From: Gammaproteobacteria bacterium
GTDB lineage: Bacteria; Pseudomonadota; Gammaproteobacteria; Pseudomonadales; Azotimanducaceae_A
Direction of reading: 5' to 3'
Assembly (NCBI GenBank): GCA_002714125.1
Contig: PAWP01000007.1
Span: 25,333-31,332, forward strand
DNA length: 6,000 nucleotides
Both the position numbers and the translations under genes were made by a program. How positions within the stretch are numbered: the stretch's first letter is position 1; each line of letters starts with the position of its first letter. A model generated the notes under the pieces. It was given only the letters and a program-made list of their open reading frames with translations, searched no databases and was not told the origin of the DNA. Shown in pieces: positions 1 through 6,000 of this stretch.

Positions 1-223
1 ATCAACCTCGCTCAGCACGGCACCGGCATATTCGGTCGGCAGCATGGGTACGGTCCAACCCTACTCCGACGTCGCATCCAACCAGCTGCGCACTTCCAGA
101 TACGTGATGGGAATCTTGGTACTCCCAATCATTAGCGGGTCGGGACCACGGACAACGTCAGAGCAGCTCGTTTCGAGCCAGGCGCGTTTTTTTCTCTTCG
201 CAGAATTCAGCAAGTTCACTCAT
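1..223 (-). pseudogene. Broken reading frame of unknown family, runs off left edge
   Basis: Read on the minus strand, an ATG at 223-221 opens MSELAEFCEEKKTRLARNEL and stops at 160-158. Just beyond, another frame reads VVRGPDPLMIGSTKIPITYL followed by EVRSWLDATSE. It meets a TAG at 63-61 and continues in the same frame as GWTVPMLPTEYAGAVLSEVD to the window edge. The three pieces have protein-like composition and would join into one protein if one frameshift (near 157-172) and one stop codon were repaired. I do not recognise the family, and no strong Shine-Dalgarno precedes the ATG. The alternative is chance open sequence, but continuity across the stop argues for a decayed gene. The plus-strand frame at 44-238 looks like its shadow. 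Confidence 0.4.
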
Positions 224-406
224 GCTGTTGTTCGTTAACTGTTACGGCTTGAGCGTACGCGAGCGCCAGCACAAGGTTGATTACATCGCTGGGCCAGGCG
301 AATGCACCACAGCAGGGGCGCGGACCGGATAAAATGCCCACTGCTCTGCCGAGCCCGATCTCGCAGGGCTTTTCCTGAATCAGGCTGACCTCAACGGAGA
401 GGGACC
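224..406. other. Intergenic region upstream of the ABM-like gene
   Basis: No convincing gene was seen here. TAAAAT at 330-335 resembles a -10 box (5 of 6 to consensus), but no good -35 lies 16-18 bases upstream. A short stem (AGCCC at 352-356 with GGGCT at 366-370) followed by four T residues is too weak to call a terminator. Confidence 0.4.
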
Positions 407-742
407 GTGACCGAAGAGTTCACGACGTACAAATGCTGGCGGCTTAAGGACCGGCGAGAATTGAGGGAACTGCGTATGTTGGTCGCAGACGAAATCGTTC
501 CGCGCTATAGCATGTTGCCCGGGTGCCTGAGACTGCGTCTGGAGCTAGTACACGAGTCAGACACCGTGCTGACCATACAGGTCTGGGAGGACCGGGAAAC
601 CTGGCAGACCGTCCTAGAGTCCGAGTCGTATGCACGCTGGTTCCGGGAGTACGAACCCATCCTCGCCCAGTGGGATGGAATGGTGACATTTCTTGATGAA
701 TGGACCACAGAGTCGTTAGAGATTGACCCGCGGGCAGATTGA
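407..742 (+). CDS. ABM-like dimeric alpha/beta-barrel protein
   Basis: A 111-residue protein starting at GTG, chosen because GGAGAGGG at 396-403 is a strong ribosome binding site, although only three bases separate it from the start. The pattern is that of a ferredoxin-like alpha+beta fold: a first strand near residues 6-13, a charged helix (14-32), a strand pair (LRLRLELV, then TVLTIQVWED) and a helix with WQTVLESESYARWFREY before a last strand. The WED...W...S..Y..W spacing is typical of ABM (antibiotic biosynthesis monooxygenase-like) and related stress-responsive barrel domains, which form dimers and run about 95-110 residues. These folds include small heme or quinol oxygenases and many proteins of unknown role, so no reaction can be assigned. 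It is probably a single-gene unit; the next gene starts 108 bases on with its own promoter. Confidence 0.7.
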   Translation: MTEEFTTYKCWRLKDRRELRELRMLVADEIVPRYSMLPGCLRLRLELVHESDTVLTIQVWEDRETWQTVLESESYARWFREYEPILAQWDGMVTFLDEWTTESLEIDPRAD

Positions 743-789
743 TTTGACCCATCAGTTTCGCGTTCAGCGTACCTCGCCCAGAACCAGCT

Positions 790-823
790 TTGACATCCAA
801 ACATCAATATAACAATATATAAA
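790..823 (+). promoter_or_regulatory. Probable promoter of the arsR-CDF operon
   Basis: A perfect TTGACA -35 hexamer lies at 790-795. The expected -10 position (813-818, 17-base spacer) reads CAATAT in a very AT-rich run. Better -10 matches, TATAAC (808-813) and TATAAA (818-823), are at poor spacing, so the exact -10 is uncertain. The -10 zone overlaps the palindrome starting at 815, as expected for a promoter repressed by an ArsR-family protein. Confidence 0.5.
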
Positions 824-838
824 TATATGTTCATGTAT
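815..838. promoter_or_regulatory. Imperfect palindrome, likely operator for the ArsR-family repressor
   Basis: The two 12-base halves are ATATATAAATAT and ATGTTCATGTAT. Nine of the 12 pairs are complementary about the centre at 826/827. The right half contains TGTTCAT, like the TGAACA/TGTTCA core of known SmtB/CzrA-type operators. It ends 12 bases before the arsR start and overlaps the predicted -10 zone, so binding would block transcription. The call rests on symmetry, position and resemblance; AT-richness raises the chance of accidental symmetry. Confidence 0.55.
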
Positions 839-850
839 TGAAAGCTATAG

Positions 851-1207
851 ATGATTGACAGCGGGACACCCTATGCCGGCACACAATCACCACTCGCCGC
901 TCTCGAATCCATAGAAGCAGTTTCCGAACTGGCAGACCTGTTCCAACTGATGGCAGACGCCAGTAGGCTGCGGATCATCCTGACGGTGCTCGAGGAGAAG
1001 AAATCCGTTTCAGACATCGCTGCGAGCCTTGCACTTTCCCAGCCCCTTGTCAGCCACCATCTCCGCCTGCTGCGGGCCGCGCGAATTCTTCGGTCCGAAC
1101 GAAGAGGCCGGCAGGTGTTCTACACGGCTGCGGACGACCACATACGTTGTGTCATCGAGGACATGCTGACACACATCCAGGAACCCCACCACGAGGAGCA
1201 CATGTGA
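851..1207 (+). CDS. ArsR/SmtB-family metal-sensing repressor with an alpha-5 zinc site
   Basis: A 118-residue winged-helix protein. The DASRLRIILTVL segment (37-48) is the usual ArsR helix, the recognition HTH spans about 52-76 (SVSDIAASLALSQPLVSHHL), and the wing is about 83-92 (ERRGRQVFYT). The C-terminal helix carries D95-x-H97 and, eleven residues on, H108-x2-E111. This spacing matches the SmtB alpha-5 zinc ligands (Asp104, His106, His117, Glu120), shared between subunits. The alpha-3 cysteine motif of the arsenic and cadmium sensors is absent, so zinc (possibly cobalt or nickel) is the likely signal. The tail adds His113, His114 and His117. A weak GAAAG (840-844) precedes the ATG. The operator at 815-838 implies autoregulation, and the gene is translationally coupled to the CDF gene. 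Confidence 0.92.
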   Translation: MIDSGTPYAGTQSPLAALESIEAVSELADLFQLMADASRLRIILTVLEEKKSVSDIAASLALSQPLVSHHLRLLRAARILRSERRGRQVFYTAADDHIRCVIEDMLTHIQEPHHEEHM

Positions 1208-1851
1208 TGTCCCGTCACTGCTGTGCGCCCGTCAACGCTGAGTCCGTGGAATCGATTCGTGCTCTGCTGATCATCGCCCTGATTATCAACGCTTCCATGT
1301 TCGTGATTGAGATGGTTGCAAGCCAGATAGGCGACTCCATGTCGCTCCGAGCAGATGCCCTGGACTTCTTTAGCGACGCAGCCAACTACGCAATAAGTCT
1401 GACACTGTTGTCGAGTACCCTTGCCGCACGCGCGCGGGCGACCTTGGTTAAGGCAGCCGCGATGGGCGCGATCGGCATTTCTGTGCTGTACGGCGCCGCA
1501 GCGCGAGCAATAGAGGGGAGTGATCCTCAGCCGCTGGTGATGGGTAGCATAGCGGTAGTTGCGTTACTGGCAAATCTCGCTGTCGCAACGATGATGTTTC
1601 GTTTTCGCGACGGCGATAGTAATCTACGATCCGTTTGGCTCTGCTCGCGTAACGACGCAATCGGCAACGTTGCGGTACTGCTTGCCGCAGCGGGCGTATT
1701 TGCGCTGTCTTCTCGGTGGCTCGATCTCATGGTTGCGTCAGCCATTGCGCTTCTGGCATTGACCTCGGCGTGGTCAATTGCGAAACAGGCATGGCATGAA
1801 ATCAGTGCGGCCGCACATTCCCCCAGCCCGCTAGTGGATTCAGCAGCCTGA
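1207..1851 (+). CDS. Short CDF-family cation efflux transporter
   Basis: The start at 1207 is preferred because GAGGAG (1193-1198) lies eight bases upstream and the ATG overlaps the arsR TGA by one base; an in-frame ATG at 1147 lies deep inside arsR. The 214-residue inner-membrane protein has six hydrophobic segments: about 18-39, 48-70, 79-103, 109-131, 149-168 and 171-192. CDF proteins exchange zinc, cadmium, cobalt or similar ions for protons. Helix 2 carries ADALDFFSDA, with D53-x3-D57 where YiiP has Asp45-x3-Asp49. Helix 5 carries SVWLCSRNDAIGN, giving C146-x3-D150 where YiiP has His153-x3-Asp157. The cytoplasmic C-terminal metal-binding domain of typical 280-320-residue CDF proteins is absent; only about 20 residues follow helix 6. 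A Cys pair sits at residues 5-6. Pairing with a zinc-type ArsR supports zinc export, but the metal is inferred. Confidence 0.88.
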   Translation: MSRHCCAPVNAESVESIRALLIIALIINASMFVIEMVASQIGDSMSLRADALDFFSDAANYAISLTLLSSTLAARARATLVKAAAMGAIGISVLYGAAARAIEGSDPQPLVMGSIAVVALLANLAVATMMFRFRDGDSNLRSVWLCSRNDAIGNVAVLLAAAGVFALSSRWLDLMVASAIALLALTSAWSIAKQAWHEISAAAHSPSPLVDSAA

Positions 1852-2318
1852 AACAGCCTCTGACAGCCACAAATCGTCACGATAGCGGAGATTGGGGAGC
1901 ACTTCGGGGGCCGGCAACAATTTGCTGTAGTAGTAACCTTGAATGTATTCGCGGCAGCTTTCCCACAGGATCTCTACCTGTTCGTCGGTCTCTCGACTCC
2001 TTCCGCCAGTACCTTTAGGCGCACATTCTGACCCAGCGCGATGATCGCATTTGTTATGGTGCAATCATCACTGTTGTTCTTGGTTTCCAAGACAAAGCAA
2101 CGTTCGATCTACGAGGTGTTGAGCGAAAAATATTTCAGGTAAGCGAGCGAAGGTTAAAACGCTCCAAAGGCATCCATGCTGATGTTCAGTCCCAACGCAT
2201 CGAGTTCGCGCAACATCTCGCGTACGTTTGTCTCAAACTCGCGTGCCGAGAGATTGACGACGACGTGAAAGCCACGCAGCCATTCATCATTCCATAGCCG
2301 CCAACCGGCTGCATGGTA
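1840..2318 (-). pseudogene. Decayed EAL-domain c-di-GMP phosphodiesterase, 3' part
   Basis: Minus-strand translation follows the second half of an EAL domain. From 2318 it reads GWRLWNDEWLRGFHVVVNLS then AREFE, matching the VNLSA motif. It then reads SMDAFGAF, stop (2156-2154), PSLAYLKYFSLNTS, stop (2111-2109), IERCFV, then NVRLKVLAEGVE. Against the family pattern [21 protein letters not shown] and KIDRSFV, the first stop replaces Tyr and the second Lys, all in one frame. After LAEGVE an extra two bases (1991-1990, an AG duplication) shift the frame; TDEQVEILWESCREYIQGYY then YSKLLPAPEV completes the usual end. The second Asp of the metal-binding DDFG pair is Ala (codon 2171-2169). The N-terminal half with the EAL signature is not recognisable upstream. 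The 3' end converges on the CDF gene with a 12-base overlap. Active enzymes of this family hydrolyse cyclic di-GMP; this copy cannot. Confidence 0.9.
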
Positions 2319-2400
2319 GTCGCACGGCCTCGCTCTGCAGATCGGCTGTCCCCAACATGACCATCAAGGGATGGCCACTCAGGACGCTCGCGCAGAGGCC
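2319..2400. other. Gap between glcB and the EAL remnant
   Basis: Probably eroded sequence from the upstream part of the EAL gene, but no reading frame here aligns convincingly to that domain. No rho-independent terminator for glcB is visible. Confidence 0.4.
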
Positions 2401-4581
2401 TCAGCTGGCTGCTTTGGCCTTGGCCTCCCGCCTCCGCGCATGCAAAACCGGCTCCGTGTAGCCGTTGGGTTGTGCGGTACCTTTAAAGACAAGGTCACAG
2501 GCAGCCTGAAACGCGATGCTCTCGTCGAAGTCTGGTGCCATATTTGTGTAGATGTCGTCGTCTTCATTCTGTCGATCGACTACTGTCGCCATACGTTGCA
2601 GCGTCTCCATGACCTGCGCTTCGCTGCAAATGCCGTGGCGCAGCCAGTTGGCAATGTGCTGGCTCGAGATCCGCAAGGTCGCACGGTCTTCCATCAAGCC
2701 AACGTCATTGATGTCCGGCACTTTCGAGCAGCCGACACCCTGATCGATCCAGCGTACAACGTAGCCTAGGATCCCCTGCGCATTGTTGTCGAGTTCCTGC
2801 TGTATCTCTTCAGCCGAGAGATTAGTGCCCGCAAGCAGCGGCAGTGTGAGGATGTCGGACAATGGCGCCCGATTACGGGCCTTCAGCTCCTGCTGACGAT
2901 CCATCACACTGACTTGGTGATAGTGCATTGCATGCAGCGACGCAGCCGTTGGAGACGGTACCCATGCCGTGTTCGCCCCTGCGTTGGGATGACCGACCTT
3001 TTGCTCCATCATCTGCGCCATTTCATCCGGCATCGGCCACATGCCCTTGCCGATCTGCGCTTTACCAGCGAGGCCCGTCTCAAGACCCACGTCCACGTTC
3101 CAGTCTTCGTACGCAAGAATCCACGGTTGCTGTTTCATCACAGTTTTCTTGATGAAGCTACCCGCTTCCATGCTGGTATGGATTTCATCGCCTGTGCGGT
3201 CAAGGAAGCCGGTATTTATAAAAATCACCCGTTCCCTGGCAGCTCGAATGCACTCTTTTAGGTTGACGGTGGTACGTCGCTCCTCGTCCATGATCCCAAC
3301 TTTCAGCGTGTTCCGCTCCAATCCAAGGACATCTTCAATACTGGAGAACAACTCGACCGTAAACGCGACCTCTTCGGGCCCGTGCATTTTGGGTTTGACG
3401 ATGTAGACACTACCAGTGCGACTGTTCTGCACGGAACCGGTTTGCTTCAGATCGTGCATCGCGGCCAAAGAGGTGACTGCCGCATCCATGATCCCTTCGG
3501 GGATCTCTTCACCATCCGCCATCAGGATGGCGTCGTTGGTCATCAGGTGGCCCACGTTGCGTACCAGCAGCAGGCTGCGCCCCGGCAGCGTTACCGAACC
3601 GGTGCCGTCTGGTGCTGTGTACGTTCGGTCCGGGTTCAGGGTTCGTTTGATGACCTCGCCGTTCTTGTCGAACGATTCGGCAAGCCCTCCGGTCATCAGC
3701 CCGCACCAGTTTCCATAGACAACCGCCTTATCTTCAGCGTCAACGGCTGCAACGGAGTCTTCGCAGTCCTGAATGGTAGTGACAGCCGCTTCTACCACAA
3801 TGTCCTTGACGCCGGCTTTATGAACTGCGCCGACAGAGTCCTCCTGGTCAACCTGGATCTCAATGTGGAGCCCGTTGTGGACCAACAGCACACTCGACGG
3901 ATCGGCCGCATCACCAACATAACCTGCGAACTGGCTGGTATCGGTCAGCCCCGTTTCGGTACCGCTTTCGAGTTCGGCCACCACCGAACCCGCCTCGACG
4001 CGGTATTTGACGACATCCTGATGCATCGCATTCGCTAGGGGCGTGGTCTCGTTCAGGAAGCCAGCAGCGTACTCCACCACATGTTCACCCCGAGCGGGGT
4101 TGTAGCTTGAACCTTTCTCTGCACCCGGAGTCTCGGGTATCAGATCTGTACCGTAAAGAGCATCGTACAAACTACCCCAACGAGCGTTGGCTGCGTTAAT
4201 CGAGTAGCGGGCGTTATCGACCGGCACAACCAGTTGTGGTCCGGCGAGCAGGCCAATTTCTCGGTCCACGTTTGTGGTCGAAATCTCGAAATCGTCCCCC
4301 TCAGGTATGAGGTAGCCAATCTCCTGCAGGAACGCCTTGTACTCGGCATCGTTGTGCTGCTGCCCCGCGCGTTCACGGTGCCAATCATCGATTTGTGCTT
4401 GGAGCTCATCACGCCTCGCCAACAGCGCGCGGTTCTTTGGCACCAGATCCTTGAGGATGTCCGCCAGACCCTGCCAGAAGGCCGCGGTTTCGATACCGGT
4501 TCCTGGTGCAATCTGATTTTCGACAAGTTCATACAGCGCGGTGGCGACCTGCAGCCCGGCCACTTCGGTTCGGTCAGTCAT
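2401..4581 (-). CDS. glcB: Malate synthase G
   Basis: This complete 726-residue protein (E. coli GlcB is 723) condenses glyoxylate with acetyl-CoA to give malate and CoA in the cytoplasm, the second step of glyoxylate use during growth on C2 compounds, fatty acids or glycolate. The G-isoform insert regions are present, ruling out the shorter A isoform. Key features: [11 protein letters not shown] near residue 26, [20 protein letters not shown] (113-132), the glyoxylate-contacting Arg in [13 protein letters not shown] (R341), magnesium ligands in GIMDEERRT (E433) and [13 protein letters not shown] (D461), [10 protein letters not shown] (C618) and [12 protein letters not shown] with the catalytic base D632, equivalent to E. 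coli Asp631. The start gives the expected N-terminus, though no clear Shine-Dalgarno is seen before it. No isocitrate lyase or glc genes lie beside it, so it appears monocistronic. No frameshift or missing catalytic residue was found. Confidence 0.97.
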   Translation of the reverse strand: MTDRTEVAGLQVATALYELVENQIAPGTGIETAAFWQGLADILKDLVPKNRALLARRDELQAQIDDWHRERAGQQHNDAEYKAFLQEIGYLIPEGDDFEISTTNVDREIGLLAGPQLVVPVDNARYSINAANARWGSLYDALYGTDLIPETPGAEKGSSYNPARGEHVVEYAAGFLNETTPLANAMHQDVVKYRVEAGSVVAELESGTETGLTDTSQFAGYVGDAADPSSVLLVHNGLHIEIQVDQEDSVGAVHKAGVKDIVVEAAVTTIQDCEDSVAAVDAEDKAVVYGNWCGLMTGGLAESFDKNGEVIKRTLNPDRTYTAPDGTGSVTLPGRSLLLVRNVGHLMTNDAILMADGEEIPEGIMDAAVTSLAAMHDLKQTGSVQNSRTGSVYIVKPKMHGPEEVAFTVELFSSIEDVLGLERNTLKVGIMDEERRTTVNLKECIRAARERVIFINTGFLDRTGDEIHTSMEAGSFIKKTVMKQQPWILAYEDWNVDVGLETGLAGKAQIGKGMWPMPDEMAQMMEQKVGHPNAGANTAWVPSPTAASLHAMHYHQVSVMDRQQELKARNRAPLSDILTLPLLAGTNLSAEEIQQELDNNAQGILGYVVRWIDQGVGCSKVPDINDVGLMEDRATLRISSQHIANWLRHGICSEAQVMETLQRMATVVDRQNEDDDIYTNMAPDFDESIAFQAACDLVFKGTAQPNGYTEPVLHARRREAKAKAAS

Positions 4582-4736
4582 GTAGTAAAAGTTTGCCAGT
4601 ATTTCGAGGGCGCAATGCTACGCTAATTACCGCGCAAAAAAAGCCCATCCCCGCGTAACGGCACAACCGCATCTGCGTCAGAATGGCACTATTGGGTGGA
4701 TGCAAGACCGGCTTTCCTAAGCCTCGGAGATCCGTC
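4582..4736. other. Divergent intergenic region upstream of glcB
   Basis: It should hold the glcB promoter (minus strand), but no clear -35/-10 pair stands out. A run of seven A residues at 4636-4642 (T residues on the glcB strand) follows a G-rich stretch but has no matching stem, so it is not called a terminator. CGGAGA at 4725-4730 is a plausible ribosome binding site for the small plus-strand frame at 4737. Confidence 0.4.
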
Positions 4737-4877
4737 ATGGAAACCGGATTCATCGTCTGGTTCGTTAACTTTCTGCACGCAATGCTGCTACTCGGGATTC
4801 GAGGCGCGCTGCTGCTTGCTGCGATCCCGAATGTCATCGACGTCACCCAGACTCAGCACGCCACCCACCGCACCTAG
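4737..4877 (+). CDS. Possible small membrane protein (46 residues)
   Basis: The frame begins METGFIVWFVNFLHAMLLLG and contains one long hydrophobic stretch (about residues 5-35), with a single Arg and a Pro-Asn pair inside, then a polar tail rich in Thr, Gln and His. CGGAGA lies six bases before the ATG, which favours translation from here rather than from the in-frame ATG at 4683. It is divergent to glcB. I recognise no family. It could equally be a remnant of a larger membrane protein, since the sequence that follows also looks decayed, or a chance frame. Confidence 0.4.
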   Translation: METGFIVWFVNFLHAMLLLGIRGALLLAAIPNVIDVTQTQHATHRT

Positions 4878-4912
4878 CCAGTTTTGGGTCGGTGCCGCCA
4901 TTTTTCGAGTAG

Positions 4913-5356
4913 ATGGGCGCGTTCTTTCGCTACTACCTCTATGCCATCGACCGGGAAGAGTTGCAGATTAATCGCGCCCAGCACAGCTGGTTTTTTTCAC
5001 GCTGCCAAGAATATCGACAACACCTTCGCTTTCGGCTCAACACGAAGTCTGGAGGAGAACAGCTCAGTCCTGGTTGTGAACTATTATTTCCAATACTGGA
5101 AGAGGCCTCAGCCGCGCCGAACGCGCTAACGACTGTGCCAGATGCATGCCATGCTGGCTTTACGCCTTCGATTCTAAGAATGGTAGAGATGAGCCACGAC
5201 ACCATATCGGGGCACGCAGTGCTTGCGCTCTCGTGCGACCGGCGCATGGCCGGCTGCTCGATGAATATCCGCAAAGGCAGCGCTTCGCAATGGCATCTGG
5301 AAGGCGTGCGCGAACTCGAGGGCAACCTCTTCTATGAGAAACTGCGGGAACTTTGA
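4913..5356 (+). CDS. Hypothetical protein with a degenerate BLUF-like C-terminal patch
   Basis: A 147-residue open frame beginning MGAFFRYYLYAIDREELQIN, preceded only by a weak GAGTAG. The first 95 residues resemble nothing I know. The last part, MSHDTISGHAVLALSCDRRM then AGCSMNIRKGSASQW, followed by HLEGVRELEGNLFYEKLREL, is arranged like the second half of a BLUF (FAD blue-light sensor) domain: a helix with ILxxSrrrN, an ITGxLLY strand, the G-x-F-x-Q-x-LEG hallmark and a helix with LYERIR. Here the hallmark reads GSASQWHLEG, one residue too long, and the flavin-binding Asn and Gln region is not convincing. The frame ends without the D-x-RH segment. It may be a pseudogene. Open frames on both strands across it make the coding strand uncertain. 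Confidence 0.3.
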   Translation: MGAFFRYYLYAIDREELQINRAQHSWFFSRCQEYRQHLRFRLNTKSGGEQLSPGCELLFPILEEASAAPNALTTVPDACHAGFTPSILRMVEMSHDTISGHAVLALSCDRRMAGCSMNIRKGSASQWHLEGVRELEGNLFYEKLREL

Positions 5357-5393
5357 AATCACCAGTAGGTGCGCGTGTTCTAGACAAAAAAAC

Positions 5394-5549
5394 ATGAACC
5401 ACGAAATCAGCATGATCGCCCATGCCCGCGGCGTTCCCGAACTGCACGGACTCTGGCGTCTCCATACTCGGATGAAGATCGTTGGCAGCATTTCGATGCT
5501 GGTGTCAAAGGTGCACCCGGAACCAGAGAACGCAATGCTAGTAGAGTGA
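5394..5549 (+). pseudogene. Possible remnant of a CDF transporter C-terminal domain
   Basis: A 51-residue frame begins MNHEISMIAHARGVPELHGL, then WRLHTRMKIVGSISMLVSKV and HPEPENAMLVE. The run EISMIA...GVPELHGLWRLHTRM resembles the start of the cytoplasmic domain of CDF proteins (pattern: I...PgV.gvHdLrtR..G...i.lhv.Vdp). No transmembrane part precedes it, and no Shine-Dalgarno is visible. Minus-strand frames here also look protein-like (for example FDTSIEMLPTIFIRV and ERAAVWLCRYGWVKPW), so the true coding strand may be the other one. Low confidence. Confidence 0.2.
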
Positions 5550-5722
5550 TCCAGGGCTTGACCCAGCCGTAGCGACAGAGCCAGACCGCAGCTCGCTCGA
5601 CCATCTGCTCACCCTGATCTAATGTAGCCTTGCGCGGCTGAATCCTGCCATCGATGCTGGACTCAGAGGGCGAAACAACGTTCTTAATACTCTTCTTCTA
5701 TTTCCCTAGAAAGGACGGACAG
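5550..5722. other. Intergenic region upstream of the dienelactone hydrolase gene
   Basis: No complete gene is seen. A minus-strand frame across about 5640-5505 (including MVERAAVWLCRYGWVKPW) has protein-like composition and may be decayed coding sequence. No clear promoter hexamers were found; AAAGGA at 5710-5715 is the ribosome binding site of the next gene. Confidence 0.35.
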
Positions 5723-6000
5723 ATGCAGGAAAAAGAAATTGACATCCAGACCGATGACGGCGCGATGCCGACGTTTATCACCCATCCCGAAGAAGGCGGT
5801 CCGTATCCGGTCATCCTTTTTCTCATGGACGCACCCGGTAAGCGTGAGGAACTGCATGACATGGCCCGGCGCATAGCAGCTGTGGGCTACTACGTGATGC
5901 TCCCGCAGCTCTACTATCGCCGCACCCGCGAGTTTGTGGTCGAAGGCACGGATGAAAGCCGCAAGATCATGTTTGAACACATGAACAGTCTCTCCAATGC
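5723..6000 (+). CDS. Dienelactone hydrolase family protein, 5' part
   Basis: The frame runs from ATG at 5723 (AAAGGA seven bases upstream) past the right edge, giving 92 residues of a family usually about 230-290 long. It starts MQEKEIDIQTDDGAMPTFIT, then shows the first core strand of an alpha/beta hydrolase (PYPVILFLMDAPG, about 28-40), REELHDMARRIAAVGYYVML and PQLYYRR. The order of DGxMxTFxxHPE, MDAPG.REEL and GYYVMLPxLYYR is typical of DLH-family proteins. The catalytic Cys-Asp-His triad lies beyond the window. Classical members open dienelactones in chlorocatechol breakdown; many homologues have other ester or lactone substrates, so the substrate is not assignable here. Confidence 0.9.
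   Translation, partial: MQEKEIDIQTDDGAMPTFITHPEEGGPYPVILFLMDAPGKREELHDMARRIAAVGYYVMLPQLYYRRTREFVVEGTDESRKIMFEHMNSLSN

Noticed and set aside
44..238. 64-residue plus-strand frame at the left end
   Set aside because: No ribosome binding site and no family; the minus-strand reading of the same bases is more protein-like.
352..373. Terminator-like stem AGCCC/GGGCT with TTTT
   Set aside because: A five-pair stem with a nine-base loop and only four T residues is weak, and no plus-strand gene ends just before it.
444..834. Two minus-strand frames over the ABM-like gene
   Set aside because: Low-complexity Ser/Arg/Thr-rich shadows of the real plus-strand gene, which has a strong ribosome binding site.
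1147..1206. Upstream in-frame ATG extending the CDF protein by 20 residues
   Set aside because: It would overlap arsR by 61 bases and adds a non-hydrophobic stretch unlike CDF N-termini; the 1207 start has a proper ribosome binding site.
3382..4038. 218-residue plus-strand open frame inside glcB
   Set aside because: It lies wholly antisense to a well-conserved malate synthase, shows no recognisable domain and is explained by codon bias of the opposite strand. The other antisense frames within 2401-4581 were rejected likewise.
4611..4620. CGCAATGCTA, also at 5531-5540
   Set aside because: A ten-base repeat with unrelated flanks; chance is sufficient.
4630..4662. Seven-A run next to C-rich sequence, terminator-like on the minus strand
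   Set aside because: No self-complementary stem adjoins the T run.
4760..4770. GTTCGTTAACT, also present at 230-240
   Set aside because: An 11-base match within 6 kb is expected by chance; the flanks differ and no mobile-element features adjoin.

Overview
The window looks like a chromosomal stretch from a proteobacterium, most likely a gammaproteobacterium. This is inferred from moderately high G+C, malate synthase of the G isoform, and an ArsR/SmtB regulator coupled to a cation diffusion facilitator (CDF). No rRNA, tRNA, CRISPR array, transposase or phage gene was seen. Intact genes alternate with stretches that read as decayed genes.

Layout: (1) Positions 1-223, minus strand, hold a broken reading frame of unknown family that runs off the left edge. 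(2) 407-742 (+) encodes a small ABM-like dimeric alpha/beta-barrel protein. (3) 790-1851 (+) is a compact metal-efflux operon: a TTGACA -35 box, a 24-bp imperfect palindrome that is a likely operator, an SmtB-type ArsR repressor with a complete alpha-5 zinc site, and a short six-helix CDF transporter that overlaps the repressor stop by one base. (4) 1840-2318 (-) is the 3' part of a dead EAL-domain (c-di-GMP phosphodiesterase) gene with two in-frame stops and a 2-base frameshift. (5) 2401-4581 (-) is a complete glcB, malate synthase G. (6) 4737-4877 (+) is a possible 46-residue membrane protein. (7) 4913-5549 (+) holds weakly coding sequence with a BLUF-like and a CDF-C-terminal-like patch, both probably degenerate. 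(8) 5723 to the right edge (+) is the start of a dienelactone hydrolase family gene.

The only clear functional unit of more than one gene is the ArsR-CDF pair: the regulator should release its operator when zinc (or a similar divalent metal) binds, allowing production of the exporter. Malate synthase G condenses glyoxylate with acetyl-CoA and stands alone, without isocitrate lyase or glycolate oxidase genes in view. Nothing here makes a convincing new multi-gene system. The most notable points are the unusual Cys-containing metal site of the short CDF protein and the well-preserved EAL gene corpse.
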